From NCBI RefSeq assembly GCF_910592395.1, contig NC_088319.1:5830001-5894000 (forward strand): 64,000 nucleotides of DNA, given 5' to 3'. Below are positions 51,301 to 54,300 of the stretch, one piece after another (the first letter of the stretch is position 1; the number at the start of each line of letters is the position of its first letter). Below the pieces are notes generated by a model. It was not told where the DNA came from and made no database searches. It saw only the letters and a list, made by a program, of their open reading frames with translations. Position numbers and translations under genes: made by a program. The stretch comes from Lineus longissimus. Its lineage: Eukaryota; Nemertea; Pilidiophora; Heteronemertea; Lineidae.

Positions 51301-54300
51301 AAGGTATGCAAACGTTGTTGGTTTTGTTATGTAGATATTTCGCACTGATTTTTCCTTGGAGGTTTACTGATGTATAAACTGACAGGACTGCACCAGATGC
51401 ACTCATCGTACTGGTGCTATACTGGATAATTCTTGCATTTAAGCCATAAATGGTTGCTTAGATAATTAAGAACTAGCCAAGTGCAGAAATGTGGTCGAGT
51501 GAAATATTTCTTAAATATCCAGTTCACTTTAAATACTTTAAAAAATCTTCTCTTCAGGAAAGCACACTATGACAAGTATAAGAGAGATGGAAGCCTGGAA
51601 AGGCCCACACGTATTTTGCCACCATTCACCAAGGCAAGGGTGTATTATCAATTATTGTTCTAACGGTTATGACACATAATACTTACTCTTCTCATATTGA
51701 ATTAGTTGTTTGCCGTATGAACAAGCTCTGCAATGTCCCATCACTGAATGGTGTCACGGCGAAACAGGGTGATCAGTTTTTCACTACTTCGGCAAGATGG
51801 AGTATTTGTAAATATATACCAATACTTTTCTTTTCTGGTTGTTCGTTCTTCTCGATATTAGCGCATTGTATTCTTTCTCAGAGAAAAACATTCTTCCCTC
51901 TCGTAACAAACCGTTAGTAAGTCTCTGCCAGTTTAGTTATGTTTTCCTATTCTCTTTGTAGGAATCACACGATGAGCATAATGAAACGAAAGATGGTAAG
52001 TTACTATTTGCCCCACTAGGCGTGATCAGTGTGCACAAAATAATTTTGAGTTGAGGGCTATATGTCAAATAGGACTTTCTACTATGAAAATTAGACAGGT
52101 CGTCACTTGTACGGTAAATACAATGTCTGCTAAAACGGTAAGCCATTCAACATCAGTAAGTGAACTGACACTGAGATGGATCACAAAAGACACCACTCTG
52201 AAAAATTAGCGACAACCATGCCAGATTTGTTCCACCTCTCCGAGTCCAGGCGAACAATGCCTCCTCTAAACAACAGTGCAACAAGGTTTTGAAAAAGCAT
52301 TTTAGGGTTTTTCAGCCAAAACAAATATGCACCCCTGAAAGGTTTTTCAAAGAAATGAAAAACCTATCAAAGATGTTGAGCTTGTGGGAAAACTCACAGG
52401 GTTTTTCGATCATTACCCTGAAAAACCTTTTATGGGGTGTATATTTGTGTTGGCTGAAATTCACTCAAAGACCTTCCAAAAGCTCAAAAACCTTTGTTTT
52501 CAAAAATGTACATCCAACTTCCAACTTCCTCGCTGTGGCAAGGGTATGCGAAGACACCCAATGAGCTATGTTTAGGTTTAAAGGACCATTGGCATCATCA
52601 AGGGCAATATTACCCAGCTGTGGCTGCCAAGTCACCTCCTATTCTACATGAGTAGTTTCCATCAACAAAGTGCACAAAAAAAGGAAAAAATTCAAAAGCT
52701 GACTGAACTATCGCACTTTTTTCGATGTTGACTCCGATTTGATCCGAGTTAGCTCTCCACGCATCGACCCTTTCCTTCTACCACGCATTAGTAAGGCGTT
52801 TCCTGGAGCTAGGACCTACCCCTTGACGTCATGGCACTGATATCGATTTTTTTCCGACGTCATGCTGATGGCGGTTGATAACCCCGCAACTGCGACGATG
52901 AATAGAAATGACGTTGCGTCTTAATAGCGGGGTGACGTGAACTCGGATCTCGGCGTGCACTCACATGGTGCGGAAAGGTATTTCGCACCAGGACTTGTGC
53001 GTTCTGAAAATAATGAATAACGCGTTTTTCTACCATCTACGAACTCAAATAAAAAATTGGAAAAGCATCAAACACGTTCAGAAAAATAGCTTACTGATGA
53101 ACCAGAAGAAGAACAAACATACTGCAGTAATAATCCCAATGGTCCTTTAACATGTTTAAGGAATTGATACCGTACTATAGGTATTGATACCGTCCATGCA
53201 CTTGATTGGGAACAACGTTTACGAAGACGTCGAGTCTCGTCACGTTACAGTAATGTAAAAATGCATGGTGACGTGACGACGGCCAACACAATGTAAACGT
53301 TGTTCCCAATCAAGTGCATGAATCTATAGATATACAATGTATTGATTGTCTCACCATAACCGCGAGGGTGGAGCTAAAAGAGGCGATCGGTGTCACAGCG
53401 AAACAGGGAGATCAGTTTTTTTCACTACTCAGGCTAGATGGAGTATTTGTAAATATTTACCATTACTTTTCTTTCAATAAATAACGCCGTAATGATATTG
53501 TAATTATGATGACGATGATTGGGATTGTGATGTTGATGATGAAAATGTCATTTTCACGTTACAGCCGATACCGGATGGTTTATGAACATGCCTGGTGTGA
53601 AAAAACACATTTCTCGCATGCGAAACTTCTGGACGAAGAATAAGGTGTCGCAATCAACCAAGGGAAATGAGGTTGATTTAACCCGAAGGCATTCTAGCAT
53701 AGTAAGATTACCTTTAAAACGCCTCCGATCATTAGTGCACTCTAAAGTTTCTCAGCTTAGAAACTTACAGCCATTGCTCTTGAGTTGCTGTTAGATAATT
53801 TGCACGTGGGCTGAATCAGATTACGCAATGTATATCATATGTGTTTAGTGTCCCTATAGCTGTAATTCACACTGCCGGCAAACTTAACACATTAATTAAG
53901 TTCAATAATTGTTGCTGCCGGAACACTAAACACATTTTATTTGAATTTGGTGGCATGTCTGTTATGTTATTGATTTGTGGGGGCAAGGGGTGGACTCGTC
54001 CCCTTTTTGCAGCAAGGGAGCCCTGTTTTCCTAGACGCACGATCGATAAGGACTCGGAATTCAGGAATACCAGATGACTCGGTACCTGGATTTAGCATGT
54101 AATGCCCGGAGTTCATGATCTTTTACTCCAATTGAGTTAACATTGTGTGTTTTAGGTTCCACCTGTCGGCAAACCGAAAGGACCAACAAACAGAAGCGAG
54201 GTCGATAACGCTGAGATAATCATCCTCGAAAGCGAGACAGTAGCACAGGAATCGAAGCAACACTCTGGGCTCAAGAGAGCGTGGCCACGCAAAAATAGCC

